From the NCBI GenBank assembly GCA_005788205.1, contig SXYT01000146.1, positions 1 to 5,885 of the forward strand: 5,885 nucleotides of DNA, in the 5' to 3' direction. Each line of letters begins with the position of its first letter. Within the stretch, counting starts at the first letter, position 1. The translations under genes were made by a program, and so were the position numbers. The stretch comes from Actinomycetota bacterium. Lineage in GTDB: Bacteria > Actinomycetota > Acidimicrobiia > Acidimicrobiales > Ilumatobacteraceae. This document shows, in pieces, positions 5,670 through 5,885 of this stretch. The notes beneath the pieces are model-generated. The model ran no database searches. It saw nothing but the letters and a program-made list of their open reading frames with translations, and was not told the origin of the DNA.

Positions 5670-5672
5670 CCT
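5667..5672 (+). promoter_or_regulatory. Possible -10 element of the YbaK-like gene
   Basis: TAGCCT fits the relaxed TAnnnT actinobacterial -10 pattern and ends 10 bp before the ATG. Transcription would then start a few bases before the start codon, giving a nearly leaderless mRNA. That would agree with the lack of a clear Shine-Dalgarno sequence. TTGAAT (5647-5652) looks like a -35 box, but its 14-bp spacing is too short. Confidence 0.3.
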
Positions 5673-5682
5673 GACGGACGTC

Positions 5683-5885
5683 ATGACTGAGCCCCAGCAC
5701 CCCAATGTGACCAGAGTCGTGGAGGCCGCCCGGGCCGCCGGCCTGGCCATCGAGACCCGCCGGTTCCCCGAAGGCACCAAGACCGCCCAGGACGCCGCCT
5801 CGGCCATCGGTGTGGAGGTGGGCCAGATCGTGAAGAGCCTGGTGTTCGGGGTCGATGACGAGATCGTGATGGCGCTCGTCTCAGG
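5683..5885 (+). CDS. YbaK/EbsC-type aminoacyl-tRNA deacylase (N-terminal part; 3' end outside window)
   Basis: The first 67 residues of an open frame are visible. They match the start of the YbaK/ProXp editing domain, whose members hydrolyse mischarged aminoacyl-tRNAs (for example Cys- or Ala-tRNAPro) in the cytosol. After a helix (RVVEAARAAGL, 11-21) comes the strand IETRRFPEGTKTAQDAASAIG (23-43). Then follows VGQIVKSLVF (46-55), containing the family's conserved lysine, K51, and the strand EIVMALVS. The ATG at 5683 gives the expected domain start. The upstream ACGGA is at best a weak ribosome binding site. The gene diverges from the riboswitch unit and shares its intergenic region. Full length, the exact subfamily and substrate cannot be judged from this fragment. 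Confidence 0.9.
   Translation, partial: MTEPQHPNVTRVVEAARAAGLAIETRRFPEGTKTAQDAASAIGVEVGQIVKSLVFGVDDEIVMALVS

Noticed and set aside
1..5885. CRISPR arrays, insertion sequences, tRNA or rRNA genes
   Set aside because: No regularly spaced repeats, transposase motifs, terminal inverted repeats with target duplications, or tRNA/rRNA-like segments were seen by eye.

Overview
The window is GC-rich and densely coding, with 4-bp ATGA/GTGA gene overlaps and a GTG start. Together with the suf gene order (sufB, sufD, Rieske ferredoxin, sufC), this suggests a high-GC actinobacterium. An Acidimicrobiia-like lineage is my guess, but the sequence alone does not prove it.

Bases 1-3018 (+ strand) are the distal part of an iron-sulfur cluster assembly (SUF) operon. 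It holds the C-terminal part of SufB, an unrecognised 112-residue four-cysteine protein, SufD, a Rieske-type [2Fe-2S] ferredoxin and the ATPase SufC. SufB, SufC and SufD form the scaffold complex. The Rieske protein is a frequent actinobacterial companion, and the four-cysteine protein is the unexplained member. The usual sufS/sufU pair is not downstream. A GC hairpin follows sufC, and then comes a 12-helix major facilitator transporter (3096-4343, +).

The transporter converges with a two-gene minus-strand unit: a small TFIIB-type zinc-ribbon protein (5258-5521), then an HtpX-like M48 membrane zinc protease (4350-5228). The two stop codons of the converging genes lie in one short palindrome.

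The most striking element is the 160-bp divergent region at 5522-5682. Read on the minus strand, it contains a yybP-ykoY (Mn2+) riboswitch aptamer at about 5642-5555. It has the conserved GGGGAGUA, UCGUCA and GAGACC blocks and a complete set of helices. Directly downstream is a perfect 10-bp hairpin that hides the Shine-Dalgarno sequence of the zinc-ribbon gene and shares its 5' arm with aptamer helix P1. This reads as a translational ON switch: Mn2+ stabilises P1, which frees the ribosome binding site. Placing a zinc-ribbon protein and HtpX under manganese control differs from the exporter genes this riboswitch is best known for.

On the other side of the divergent region, a YbaK/EbsC-type aminoacyl-tRNA deacylase gene starts at 5683 (+) and runs off the window.
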